A DNA stretch of 43,256 nt from positions 1 through 43,256 of the forward strand of contig JANWXW010000102.1 of assembly GCA_025057315.1 (NCBI GenBank), in the 5' to 3' direction. Shown here one piece after another: positions 1 to 7,360 of the stretch. A program made the translations under genes and the position numbers. The stretch comes from Myxococcota bacterium. GTDB lineage: Bacteria > Myxococcota_A > Polyangia > Palsa-1104 > JAEUJZ01. The number at the start of each line of letters is the position of its first letter. The stretch's first letter is position 1. The notes under the pieces are model-generated. The model did no database searches and was not told the DNA's origin. It saw nothing but the letters and a program-made list of their open reading frames with translations.

Positions 1-14
1 CGGATGCCGTGGGG

Positions 15-60
15 CAGAATGCACCATGTGGCCGGCATGCACCTACCAGAATGCCCCATG
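15..60. repeat. Short direct repeat pair, 14 bp
   Basis: Two copies of CAGAATGCnCCATG lie at 15-28 and 47-60 and match at 13 of 14 bases. The DNA between them contains GCCGGC and GCATGC palindromes. No gene is visible here; it may be the end of a repeat or regulatory region that begins outside the window. Confidence 0.4.
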
Positions 61-117
61 CTGGCCTCTGCAGCAGGGACAACCGCGCAGATCTGGCGGG
101 GTTGGGCTGCTGGCACG

Positions 118-134
118 ATTCCCGCTTAGGGAAT
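118..134. promoter_or_regulatory. Perfect inverted repeat ATTCCC-n5-GGGAAT
   Basis: A 6-bp perfect inverted repeat with a 5-bp spacer (ATTCCCGCTTAGGGAAT) lies about 85 bases upstream of the small secreted peptide gene. The spacing suits an operator for a dimeric regulator. It could also be a weak hairpin at the end of a gene outside the window, but no T-tract follows. Its function is inferred only from position and symmetry. Confidence 0.35.
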
Positions 135-218
135 TGGTCAATCCCGGCATAGGCGGCCCGGCGCCGAGGTCGCCTCACCCGGTTTCGGTCTCAACCACTT
201 CTCACAAAGGAGATGACC

Positions 219-413
219 ATGAAGAAGATTGTGCTGGCCCTGCTGACCGCTTTTGCCCTGACCTCCACCGCCTCGGCCGGTGAGCCTGCCGAGCAGGGCG
301 GCGAGAAGGCGGCCAAGAAGGAGAAGGCGGCCAAGGGGGAGAAGAAGGGTTCCGCGGCCGGCGGTGAGGGGGCGGCCGCGGGCAAGGGTGCGGAGAAGTC
401 CCCGGCCAAGTAG
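219..413 (+). CDS. Small secreted Lys/Ala/Gly-rich protein, unknown function
   Basis: A 64-residue protein. The start at 219 is preferred over the in-frame ATG at 213 because AAAGGAG lies directly before 213 and at ideal spacing from 219. It begins with a classical signal peptide (MKK, then a hydrophobic ALLTAFALT segment, then ASA-G as a likely signal peptidase I site near residue 20). The mature part of roughly 40 residues is low complexity, made almost only of Lys, Glu, Ala and Gly, so it should be soluble, highly charged and probably disordered in the periplasm or outside the cell. No family is recognised. Such peptides could bind polyanions or the envelope, but nothing in the sequence proves a role. 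It stands alone, convergent with coaBC. Confidence 0.7.
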   Translation: MKKIVLALLTAFALTSTASAGEPAEQGGEKAAKKEKAAKGEKKGSAAGGEGAAAGKGAEKSPAK

Positions 414-422
414 GTTCCGCTG

Positions 423-1700
423 TCAGCTTGACAGCAGCGCCGCGACGCGATCGAGCACGCGGTGCGCCACCTCCCTCTTGGACAGCTGGGGCAGGCGCGT
501 CCAGCTGGGCGCGCCGTCCGGCCCCCACCCCACCAGCGTCACCCGATTCGTGTCGGTACCAAACCCACTCCCCGGCTCGCTGATGTCGTTGGCCACGATG
601 AGGTCGCAGCCCTTGCGCACAAGCTTGTCTGCTGCGTGCTCCTCGAGGCGCTCGGTCTCTGCCGCGAAGCCGACCAGCACCGGACGCCTACCGCGGCGCC
701 GGCGCCCAAGTTCGGCCAGGATGTCCACGGTCGGCACCAGCTGCAGCGTCGGGCAAGGGCCCAGGGCCTCCTTCTTCAGCTTGCCGCCAGCTGGCCCGGC
801 CGGGGTGTAGTCGGCCACAGCCGCCGCCATCACGATCGCATCGGGCGCATCGGGCGCATCGGGCGCCGGCTCCCCCCCCGCCGGGGTGAGCGCGCCCAGG
901 ATCGCCTCGGCCATCTGCGCGGCGGTCTCCACATCGATGCGGCGAACCCCGGCCGGCGTGGGCAGCGACACCGGCCCGGCCACCAGCGTGACCTGAGCCC
1001 CCCGCTGGGCCGCCGCAGCGGCGAGCGCGAAGCCCATCTTGCCAGAGGAGCGGTTGCCGATGAACCGGACCGCATCCAGGGGCTCGTGGGTGGGACCGGC
1101 GCTCACCAGCAGATGCACCCCATGCAGGTCCTGGGCCCGGACCGATCCCTCTAGGATCGCGGCGGCGGCCTCCACCACCACCTGCGGGTCCACCATGCGG
1201 CCCGGGCCGATCCAGCCGCAGGCCAGCTCGCCCGCATCGGGTCCGCAGGTGTGCACGCCGCGCTGCACCAGGCGGCGCAGGTGCTCCTGCACCTGGGGGT
1301 GGTGCCACATGTGGACATTCATGGCCGGAGCCAGCAGCAGCGGCCGGCGACAGGCCAGCGCCACCGCCGTGAGCACATCGTCGGCCAGGCCAAGCGCCAG
1401 GCGGGCAATGAGGTCCGCGGTGGCCGGGGCCACCACGAGCAGATCAGCCCGGTCAGCCAGCTCGATGTGGCCGATCTGGGACTCCTGCCCCAGATCGAAC
1501 AGATCGGTGGCCACCGGGTGGCCAGAGAGGGCCTGCAGCGTCAGCGGCGTGAGGAATCGCTGGGCCGCCGCCGTCATGATGACATGCACCTGGGCGCCGG
1601 CCTTGCGGAGCAGGCGCACCAGCTCCGCGGCCTTGTAGGCGGCGATGCCGCCCGAGACGCCCAGGACCACGGTCTTGCCTACCAGGGCCGAATGGCTCAT
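423..1700 (-). CDS. coaBC: Bifunctional phosphopantothenoylcysteine decarboxylase / phosphopantothenate-cysteine ligase
   Basis: This protein makes 4'-phosphopantetheine for coenzyme A: the CoaB half joins phosphopantothenate to cysteine and the FMN-dependent CoaC half decarboxylates the product. It has 425 residues, the normal length. CoaC spans about 8-185, with SGGIAAYK at the start, the catalytic His in GHIE (H78), PAMN (N128) and the ACGWIGPGRM clamp around C161. CoaB follows from about 195 (SAGPTHEPLDAVRFIGNRSSGKMG), with AAAVADYTP and GFAAETE. The start is the ATG at 1700: the frame is open for 87 more codons upstream, but homology begins here and an extended -10 element lies just before it. 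An in-frame triple 9-bp repeat encodes (APD)n near residue 280. Confidence 0.95.
   Translation of the reverse strand: MSHSALVGKTVVLGVSGGIAAYKAAELVRLLRKAGAQVHVIMTAAAQRFLTPLTLQALSGHPVATDLFDLGQESQIGHIELADRADLLVVAPATADLIARLALGLADDVLTAVALACRRPLLLAPAMNVHMWHHPQVQEHLRRLVQRGVHTCGPDAGELACGWIGPGRMVDPQVVVEAAAAILEGSVRAQDLHGVHLLVSAGPTHEPLDAVRFIGNRSSGKMGFALAAAAAQRGAQVTLVAGPVSLPTPAGVRRIDVETAAQMAEAILGALTPAGGEPAPDAPDAPDAIVMAAAVADYTPAGPAGGKLKKEALGPCPTLQLVPTVDILAELGRRRRGRRPVLVGFAAETERLEEHAADKLVRKGCDLIVANDISEPGSGFGTDTNRVTLVGWGPDGAPSWTRLPQLSKREVAHRVLDRVAALLSS
838..864. repeat. Three tandem 9-bp units inside coaBC
   Basis: Three perfect copies of GCATCGGGC. On the coding strand they encode an Ala-Pro-Asp repeat in the loop just before the conserved AAAVADY segment of the CoaB domain. 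Because the unit is a multiple of three, changes in copy number would leave the reading frame intact. Confidence 0.8.
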
Positions 1701-1706
1701 GGCGGC

Positions 1707-1715
1707 ACTGTACCA
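1707..1715 (-). promoter_or_regulatory. Extended -10 element for leaderless coaBC
   Basis: On the minus strand TGGTACAGT (TGn + TACAGT) is followed by six bases and then the coaBC ATG. That places the expected transcription start at or next to the start codon. No Shine-Dalgarno sequence precedes the ATG, and no good -35 is seen, which fits an extended -10 promoter. Confidence 0.45.
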
Positions 1716-1988
1716 CCGCCCCGGGGCCTGAGGTTGCATCGACCCTGGCACAGCAGGCAAAGACCGGGGGGCCTGGGCACGCCGTGGTGCCAAACGTCCC
1801 TGGGGGATGGGCCGTGCTGAGCGGGCTCTGGCGCCTCGGGCAGCCGCGCCAGGTCGGCATCGGCCAGGCGCCGCGCGGGCAGGCCGGTGCGCCTGGCGCA
1901 GCTCGACAAGAACTCGACAAGAGACACAACAAACAAGAAGAAGCAGCGGCTCGGCAAGCAAACCGCTCGCCTCAGGCCGCAGCAGGGG

Positions 1989-3134
1989 TCACAGCGGCTC
2001 CACCGGAAGCCTCACCTCCAGGCGCAGCCCCTGGCCCGGCAGGATGGTCAGAGAGGTCGTTCCACCCAGCAGCCGGGCCCGCTCGCGGATGCCGGGGAGC
2101 CCCTGCCCCTCGGCGGGGGCAGGTGGGGCCCGACCATCGTCGTGGATGCTGAGCCGGAGCCAGTTGCTGTCGCGGGCCAGGCGCACCCAGGCACGGCGGG
2201 CCCCGGCATGGCGCACGATGTTGCTCAGGGCCTCCTGCACGATGCGGTAACAAGCCGTCTCTACCGTGGGGGGCAGCCGCCCCAGATGGGGGTCGATCTC
2301 GCGCTGCACCTGCAGGCCGGTGGCCGTGGCAAAGGCCTCGCAGTGCCGCTCCAGCGCCCGGACCAGACCCAGCTCCTCCAGCGCCGGGGGGGCCAGGGCA
2401 TAGGCCGAGCGCCGCAGCTCGGCGATGGCCTCGTCGAGCAACCGGGCCAGATCAGCGATCTCCTCGCCGGGTCCGACGCGCCGCTCCAGGGCCAACAGGC
2501 GCAGCCGAGCGGCGGTGAGCGCCTGGCCCGCGCCGTCGTGCAGGTCGCGGGCAATGCGACGGCGGTCCTCCTCCTGGAGCGTCAGCGCGAGCTGGCCGAG
2601 CAGGACGCGGATGCGGCGCTGCGCCGTGCCAATGGCCCGCATCGGCAGCAGGTACAGCACGGCGCCAAGCGAGACGGCGAGCACGGCAAAGACCGCAGCC
2701 AGCACCGCCGTGCCGTGCCACAGGGGCGCTGCATCGGCCCCCACCCATACGGTGGCTGCATGGCGGCCTAGAGCCACCACCTCGGCGCGCCCCCAGATGA
2801 GCCCGCGCACCGGGCGCTCTGGCCCCACATCGAGCGGCACAGCCACGCCGTCTGCATCGTGGATCACCAGCCGCGGCACACCGAGCAGCCCCTCTGCGGC
2901 GAGGCGCTCAGTGAGCTTGGGCATGTCATAGCGCCACAGCAGCGGCCGCAGCTCGATCTCGCCACGCAGCGCCGCCCCGACGTGCACTGCCCGGGCACGG
3001 GCCTCCTGCCACAGCTCGCGCCGCTTGGCCAAATGGTACGAGAGCGGCGCAGCGACCAGCAAGATGCCCGCCGCCGCGATCACCAGGGGCAGCATGCGGC
3101 GCCGGAACCAGCGGCTGAGATCGAACGGGATCAT
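1989..3134 (-). CDS. NarL-family sensor histidine kinase (HisKA_3), orphan
   Basis: A 381-residue membrane sensor kinase. The N-terminus has a transmembrane helix at about 14-36, a periplasmic sensing segment of roughly 100 residues, and a second helix at about 141-164. The HisKA_3 dimerisation domain carries the phosphoacceptor His199 in RRRIARDLHDGAGQALTA. A HATPase_c domain follows with the N-box region (ETACYRIVQEALSNIVRHA) and a late glycine segment (GLPGIRERARLLGG). The ATG overlaps the TGA of the upstream lipoprotein gene (ATGA), so the two are translationally coupled and the lipoprotein is the obvious candidate input partner. Kinases of this class normally sit beside a LuxR-type response regulator; none is present here, so its target must be encoded elsewhere. 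Confidence 0.9.
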   Translation of the reverse strand: MIPFDLSRWFRRRMLPLVIAAAGILLVAAPLSYHLAKRRELWQEARARAVHVGAALRGEIELRPLLWRYDMPKLTERLAAEGLLGVPRLVIHDADGVAVPLDVGPERPVRGLIWGRAEVVALGRHAATVWVGADAAPLWHGTAVLAAVFAVLAVSLGAVLYLLPMRAIGTAQRRIRVLLGQLALTLQEEDRRRIARDLHDGAGQALTAARLRLLALERRVGPGEEIADLARLLDEAIAELRRSAYALAPPALEELGLVRALERHCEAFATATGLQVQREIDPHLGRLPPTVETACYRIVQEALSNIVRHAGARRAWVRLARDSNWLRLSIHDDGRAPPAPAEGQGLPGIRERARLLGGTTSLTILPGQGLRLEVRLPVEPL

Positions 3135-4039
3135 GGCGCTCCCTCCGGCGGGGCAGCAGGTGGCAGGTAGCCGGATGCGCGGTAGAGCTGGGCGGCCTCG
3201 GCCGAGTAGAGAAAGCGCAGGAACGCCGCGGCGCGCGGCAGACGATCGGGTCGGGCCACCAGCAGCAGCTGCCGGCTCATGCGCCACCGGCCGGACTCCA
3301 CGTTCTCCAGCGAGGGCTGGACCCCATCCAGGGCCAAGATGCGCAGCGGCAGGCGCAGCGAGACGATGGCGCCCAGCGGAAAGACACCCAGGGCACCGCG
3401 GGTGGCGCGCAGCGCTTCAGCCATGGCGCTGTCGTGGTAGAGCACGCGGTGGCGACGCTCGCGGTAGGCCTCCTCGCGAGCCTGCCGGATGCCCGGCACG
3501 GCCAGGTCCAGCGCCCGGTTGGCCGACTCGGCGCGGTCGCGCAACAGCAGCACCGCCGGGGTGCCGTCCGGAAAGTGGCGCATCTGGCCGCGGTGCAGGG
3601 CAAGGAGCTCATTGCTGCTCAGGCCCTCGACGGGAACGCTGGGGTGGGCGGCCAGCACGACAACGTCTCGGCCCGCCGGCAGCACGGTCAGTCCCAGGCG
3701 CAGCTCCTCTGGTGTCAGCGGCCGCGATGCCAGCCCCAGGTCAAGAGCACCGTCGGCCGCCGCGCGCACCCCGCCGCCGGTACCAATGCTTTCGGCCACG
3801 ACGACGGCCGGTTGGCCACCCCGGGCCGCCCAGGCCTCCGCCAGCCGCATCGCCAGCGGCGTCATGGCCCCGGAGCCACCCACGTGCAAGGCCGACGGAT
3901 CTGGGTTCTGCACGCGCGCCGGGGCGGAGGGCGGCGGCGGTGGATCGCCCGCACAGCCCAGCAGAACCGCCGCCAGAGTCACCGCCAGCCCACCGGGGAC
4001 CTGGAGGAAACCACCCCCCTGGCCCGACATCCCCGACAT
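3131..4039 (-). CDS. PstS-like periplasmic substrate-binding lipoprotein
   Basis: A protein of about 302 residues from the start chosen at 4039. It begins with a hydrophobic stretch ending in AVLLGC, a lipobox whose Cys would be lipidated, followed by a proline-rich spacer. The body follows the PBP-like pattern of phosphate-binding proteins: GGSGAMTPLAMRLAEAW at the start (substrate-binding Ser/Gly loop), ESIGTGGGVRAAADGALDLGLASRPL in the middle, and a C-terminal AFLRFLYSAEAAQLYRASGYLP. No pstC, pstA or pstB permease genes adjoin it. Instead it overlaps a sensor kinase gene by four bases, so a sensing role rather than transport is likely. The ligand is not proven. The frame is open upstream to 4276, leaving the start somewhat uncertain. 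Confidence 0.8.
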   Translation of the reverse strand: MSGMSGQGGGFLQVPGGLAVTLAAVLLGCAGDPPPPPSAPARVQNPDPSALHVGGSGAMTPLAMRLAEAWAARGGQPAVVVAESIGTGGGVRAAADGALDLGLASRPLTPEELRLGLTVLPAGRDVVVLAAHPSVPVEGLSSNELLALHRGQMRHFPDGTPAVLLLRDRAESANRALDLAVPGIRQAREEAYRERRHRVLYHDSAMAEALRATRGALGVFPLGAIVSLRLPLRILALDGVQPSLENVESGRWRMSRQLLLVARPDRLPRAAAFLRFLYSAEAAQLYRASGYLPPAAPPEGAP

Positions 4040-4559
4040 CCCTGCCGCCGCAGCGGCCCAGCGAGCAGGGCCCCCCCCTGGCCCGGCCGCACAGGGCTTC
4101 CACCCCCTGACCACCCCGCCCAGGGCGCGGCTGCCGGCGCGTGCACCACGGGCCGTCCCGGCGTCGCGTGGCGGGCACCCCTCAGAGGCCGGCGATCCCA
4201 GAGCGACTGGCATTCGATGCACTGCCCAACCGTCGGCCCCACCTCCAGCCGCTGCGAGGCGATGGCCTCGCCCCACCCGATGCCCTGGCCGTAGGTTCCA
4301 CGCCCCAGGCGCTGGGGCGCCTCCTCGATGATGGGCCGCAGCTCGTGGATGGCCTGTTCGCCCCCGGCCAGCCGATGGGTCTCGGCGAGCGCGGGGACGG
4401 ACCGATCGCCCGCGTCACGGAGTACCCGCCCCCCAGCTCCCTCCGGCCACTGGCGCTTCGCCACGGCGTCCGCAGCGACGCGCCCCGGGTGGTCGGCGCC
4501 CAGCTGCTCCGGTTGTGCCCCCTGGCCTGGGCGTCCCACAGGGTGTGCGAGCCTGCCAT
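3979..4559 (-). pseudogene. Probable frameshifted gene of unknown function
   Basis: On the minus strand an excellent AGGAGG lies five bases before an ATG at 4559, and translation begins MAGSHTLWDAQARG. In that frame the rest is an Arg/Ser/Pro/Gly-rich string typical of a non-coding frame. A neighbouring frame, entered at a run of five Gs (4518-4522), gives more natural protein (for example AETHRLAGGEQAIHELRP, then YGQGIGWGEAIASQRLEV and a CIEC motif) down to about 4180. That frame stays open to 3979, overlapping the lipoprotein gene. Either the gene is inactivated, the base run contains a sequencing error, or frames are switched during expression. I recognise no family. Its position suggests it was the first gene of the lipoprotein-kinase operon. 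Confidence 0.35.
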
Positions 4560-4640
4560 GCTGCCTCCTGGCCTATGCGGCCTGCTTCTCTACATACCAT
4601 GACCGGGCCATGCCTGGGCCACAGGCGAGACGGCCGGGGT

Positions 4641-4669
4641 CTGGCAAGCACCGCAAGGTGTGCTAGGGT
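4641..4669 (+). promoter_or_regulatory. Candidate promoter for accD, near-leaderless
   Basis: CTGGCA (4641-4646, four of six matches to the -35 consensus), a 17-base spacer and TGC-TAGGGT (an extended -10, hexamer at 4664-4669). The predicted start is about three bases before the accD ATG at 4679. No Shine-Dalgarno sequence lies between. Assigned by eye only. Confidence 0.35.
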
Positions 4670-4678
4670 CCCCCCGCC

Positions 4679-5536
4679 ATGGTGTGGTGGGACCGCAAAA
4701 ACAAAGCCACCGAGCGCCCTGCGAGCGCACCGAAACGGTCGGTGCCAGAGGGGCTGTTTCAGAAATGCACTGCCTGCCAGGCGGTGCTAGACACCAGCCG
4801 CGTGGTGGAAGCCCTGCGCTGCTGTCCCGCCTGCGGCGCGCACTTTGCAATGCCAACCGAGGAGCGGATCCAGCTCGTGCTGGACCCAGGCAGCTTTCAG
4901 GAGGAAGATGCCGCGCTGGAGCCGGTCGATGCGCTTGGATTTCGCGACACCAGAGGCTACGGCGAGCGGCTGCGTCTGGCCCAGGAGGCCGTGGGGGTCT
5001 CCGATGCCTTCCGCAGCGGCCTGGGCACCATCGCCGGCCAGCCGGCGATGGTGGGCTTTTTTGTCTTCGAGTTCATGGGAGGGTCCATGGGATCGGTGGT
5101 GGGTGAGAAGGTCACTCGCCTGTTCGAGCGGGCGGAGGAGCGCCGGTTGCCGGCGGTGATCTTTTCGGCCAGCGGCGGGGCGCGGATGCAGGAGGGCATC
5201 CTGTCTCTGATGCAGATGGCCAAGACCACCGCTGCCCTGGCGCGTCTGCGCCGGGCGGGCCTGCCTTATGTCTCGGTGCTGCTACACCCCACCACGGGCG
5301 GTGTGGCGGCCTCATTCGCCATGCTGGGCGACGTCATCCTCGCTGAGCCGGGGGCGCTCATCGGCTTCGCCGGGCCGCGGGTCATCGAGCAGACCATCCG
5401 GCAGAAGCTACCCGAGGGGTTTCAGCGATCTGAGTTCCTGCTGGAGCATGGCATGATCGATGCCATCGTGCCGCGGGCTGAACTACGGCAGCGCCTGGCC
5501 CAGGTGCTTGGTCTGCTCTGTGGAGGGGTGCCTTGA
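4679..5536 (+). CDS. accD: Acetyl-CoA carboxylase carboxyltransferase subunit beta
   Basis: The beta half of the carboxyltransferase, which moves CO2 from biotin to acetyl-CoA to make malonyl-CoA, the first step of fatty acid synthesis. The product has 285 residues, normal for the family. The N-terminal four-Cys zinc ribbon is intact (C30/C33 and C49/C52), followed by the crotonase-fold carboxyltransferase domain with SASGGARMQEG, HPTTGGVAASFAMLGD and GFAGPRVIEQT. Its partner accA is not in the window. Its stop overlaps the folC start (TTGA), giving the accD-folC pair common in proteobacteria. No Shine-Dalgarno sequence precedes the ATG; a -10-like element lies nine bases upstream. Confidence 0.96.
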   Translation: MVWWDRKNKATERPASAPKRSVPEGLFQKCTACQAVLDTSRVVEALRCCPACGAHFAMPTEERIQLVLDPGSFQEEDAALEPVDALGFRDTRGYGERLRLAQEAVGVSDAFRSGLGTIAGQPAMVGFFVFEFMGGSMGSVVGEKVTRLFERAEERRLPAVIFSASGGARMQEGILSLMQMAKTTAALARLRRAGLPYVSVLLHPTTGGVAASFAMLGDVILAEPGALIGFAGPRVIEQTIRQKLPEGFQRSEFLLEHGMIDAIVPRAELRQRLAQVLGLLCGGVP

Positions 5537-6873
5537 CTTACGGCGATGCCCTCACGTGGCTGGCCAGCCTGCGTCGGTTTGGCGTCCAGCCGGGCACCGA
5601 GCGGGTGGGTGCGGTGCTGGCCCGGCTGGGCCATCCGGAGCGCCGCTTTGCCGCCTTGCACATCGCGGGCACCAACGGCAAGGGCTCCACAGCGGCCATG
5701 TGCGCTGCGATCCTGCTGGCAGCCGCTCGCGCCGCGGGACCCGATGCACCGACGGTGGGGCTGTACACCTCCCCGCACCTGCTCCGACTGACGGAGCGGG
5801 TGCAGCTCGGCAGCGGGCCGGGCGGCTTGCTGGAGGCCCCGCCGCACGAGCTGGCAGAGGCAATGGCCCAGGTGCGGGCCGAGGCCGAGCGGGCGCCAGC
5901 TGTCTCTCTTACTTTCTTTGAGGCGATCACCGCGGCCGCATTCGCATGGTTTGCCTGCCGCGGCGCCGGCGTGGTGGTGGTAGAGACGGGGCTGGGCGGC
6001 CGCCTGGACGCGACGCGGCTGTGCCAGGCCGTGGCCACCTGCATCACCAGCATTGGTCTGGACCATGTAGAGTGGCTCGGCCCGACGCTATGCGACATCG
6101 CCCGCGAGAAGGCCGGCATCTTCCGGCCCGGCGTGCCAGCGCTGGTGGCATGCGAGGATGAGGCGGCCGGGGCCGTGCTCGCTGCCGAGGCGGCCCGCGT
6201 CGGGGCGCCGCTGCTGCGCCTGGGTCTGGAGATCCCCCTGCTCGATGAGGAGCTAGCCGCTGCGCTGGCGCTGCCGGGCGCCCACCAGCGGCGCAACGCC
6301 GCGCTGGCACGGGCGCTGGCCTGCCATGCACCGCCGCCGCTGGGAGGCCTGGCTGCCCGGCGCGATGTGCAGCGCCAGGGGTTTCAAACAGCGCGCTGGC
6401 CCGGTCGCCTGGAGAAAATCCCGCTGCCAGACCAAGGCGCGGACGCATGGCTCGATGCGGCTCACAACCCAGAGGGCGCCGCTGCCCTGGATGCCTGGCT
6501 GGCCACGCATCCGGCCCGGCCGAGCTGCGTGCTGGTGGGAATCCTGGCGGACAAAGACGCGGCTGGGATGCTCGCTCCGGCGGCGCGGGCAGAGGCCGCG
6601 GTGCTATGCCGTCCCCCCTCGCCTCGCGGCCGGCCCCCGCAGGAGCTGGCACCGCTGCTGCAAGCCGCCGGCTACCAGGGCCAGCCGCCCCTGCTGTGCG
6701 AGGATGTGGCAACAGCGCTGGCCGCCGCCCGGAGGCGCGTTCCTGCGGGCGGGATGCTCCTGGTCTATGGGTCCATCTTCCTGGTGGCTGAGGTACGACG
6801 CCTGCTGCGGGGGGAGGCCGCCGACCCCTACCCCGTGCAGGACCCGCTCAGGGAGGCCAGGGGCAGTGGGTGA
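5533..6873 (+). CDS. folC: Dihydrofolate synthase / folylpolyglutamate synthase
   Basis: This enzyme adds glutamate to dihydropteroate and to reduced folates, using ATP. It has 446 residues. Motifs seen are the P-loop GTNGKGST (residues 46-53), YTSPHLLRLTERV, the FFEAIT segment, VVVETGLGGRLDATR, ITSIGLDHVEWLG with REKAGIFRPG (substrate and metal site), WPGRLEKI, DAAHNPEG and a C-terminal ILADKDAAGML. The start is TTG at 5533, chosen because it sits four bases inside the end of accD behind a GGAGGGG sequence at good spacing, and because homology begins immediately. It is therefore translationally coupled to accD. Confidence 0.95.
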   Translation: MTYGDALTWLASLRRFGVQPGTERVGAVLARLGHPERRFAALHIAGTNGKGSTAAMCAAILLAAARAAGPDAPTVGLYTSPHLLRLTERVQLGSGPGGLLEAPPHELAEAMAQVRAEAERAPAVSLTFFEAITAAAFAWFACRGAGVVVVETGLGGRLDATRLCQAVATCITSIGLDHVEWLGPTLCDIAREKAGIFRPGVPALVACEDEAAGAVLAAEAARVGAPLLRLGLEIPLLDEELAAALALPGAHQRRNAALARALACHAPPPLGGLAARRDVQRQGFQTARWPGRLEKIPLPDQGADAWLDAAHNPEGAAALDAWLATHPARPSCVLVGILADKDAAGMLAPAARAEAAVLCRPPSPRGRPPQELAPLLQAAGYQGQPPLLCEDVATALAAARRRVPAGGMLLVYGSIFLVAEVRRLLRGEAADPYPVQDPLREARGSG

Positions 6874-7065
6874 ACCATTGGATCTGCGAAACAACCTACG
6901 CACCGCCACCGCGCGGACGCAGCAGCAGGCCCGGCGGCGCGTGCAAGAGGTTGAAATCTTTATTTCCGAACCATGGCATAGACTGTGCTTGGATGATGCC
7001 ACCAAGGGTCGAATGCGCAGAGGCAGTGCCAGGCAGGATGCCGGCACTGGAGGGAGACAAGAGCG

Positions 7066-7221
7066 ATGGATGCAGGGTTCGTTGAAACGCTGGTTGATCA
7101 CTGCCCAAGCTGGGGGTATGTGCCCTTGCTGGTGCTCGCGCTGGTCATATCCGTGGCGGTGGCGAGCGCCGGCATGCGCGTGTGCGAGACGCTGCTAAGC
7201 CGCGTGCGCCGCCTGACCTAG
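7066..7221 (+). CDS. Small single-pass membrane protein, unknown
   Basis: A 51-residue reading frame with an ATG at 7066 and a GGAGGGAG sequence about nine bases upstream. It has an acidic N-terminus (MDAGFVETLVDH), one hydrophobic helix of about 20 residues (YVPLLVLALVISVAVASAG) and a basic C-terminus (SRVRRLT), which predicts N-out/C-in topology by the positive-inside rule. No family is recognised. Support comes from the ribosome-binding site and the membrane pattern alone, so it may be spurious. It follows folC by 190 bases and ends inside the first copy of a direct repeat. Confidence 0.45.
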   Translation: MDAGFVETLVDHCPSWGYVPLLVLALVISVAVASAGMRVCETLLSRVRRLT

Positions 7222-7316
7222 GCAGGGGCGTGTTTGAACCTGGCAGGACGGACTCGTCCCTCCATCGGCCCCTGCACGGCAACGGACCCTAGGCAGGCGC
7301 GTGTCGAGCCCCCGCA
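7217..7316. repeat. Imperfect direct repeat pair
   Basis: CCTAGGCAGGGGCGTGT at 7217-7233 recurs as CCTAGGCAGGCGCGTGT at 7288-7304. In both copies the similarity continues weakly as GA(A/G)CC...GCAGG for another dozen bases. The copies are 71 bases apart, between the small membrane protein gene and the end of lolA. No function is evident. Confidence 0.5.
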
Positions 7317-7360
7317 GGGCGGCCCTCTGGGGGGTGGCCCGGCTTCTCTTGAGTGTATAT

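Noticed and set aside
1697..1957. Minus-strand 86-codon frame whose TGA overlaps the coaBC ATG
   Set aside because: The overlap looked like translational coupling, but the only starts are TTG/GTG without ribosome-binding sites, the protein resembles nothing, and an extended -10 element lies across its 3' end.
4141..4602. Plus-strand frame with natural-looking protein opposite the frameshifted gene
   Set aside because: It is codon-aligned antisense to the minus-strand frame and has more A/T third positions, as expected for a shadow.
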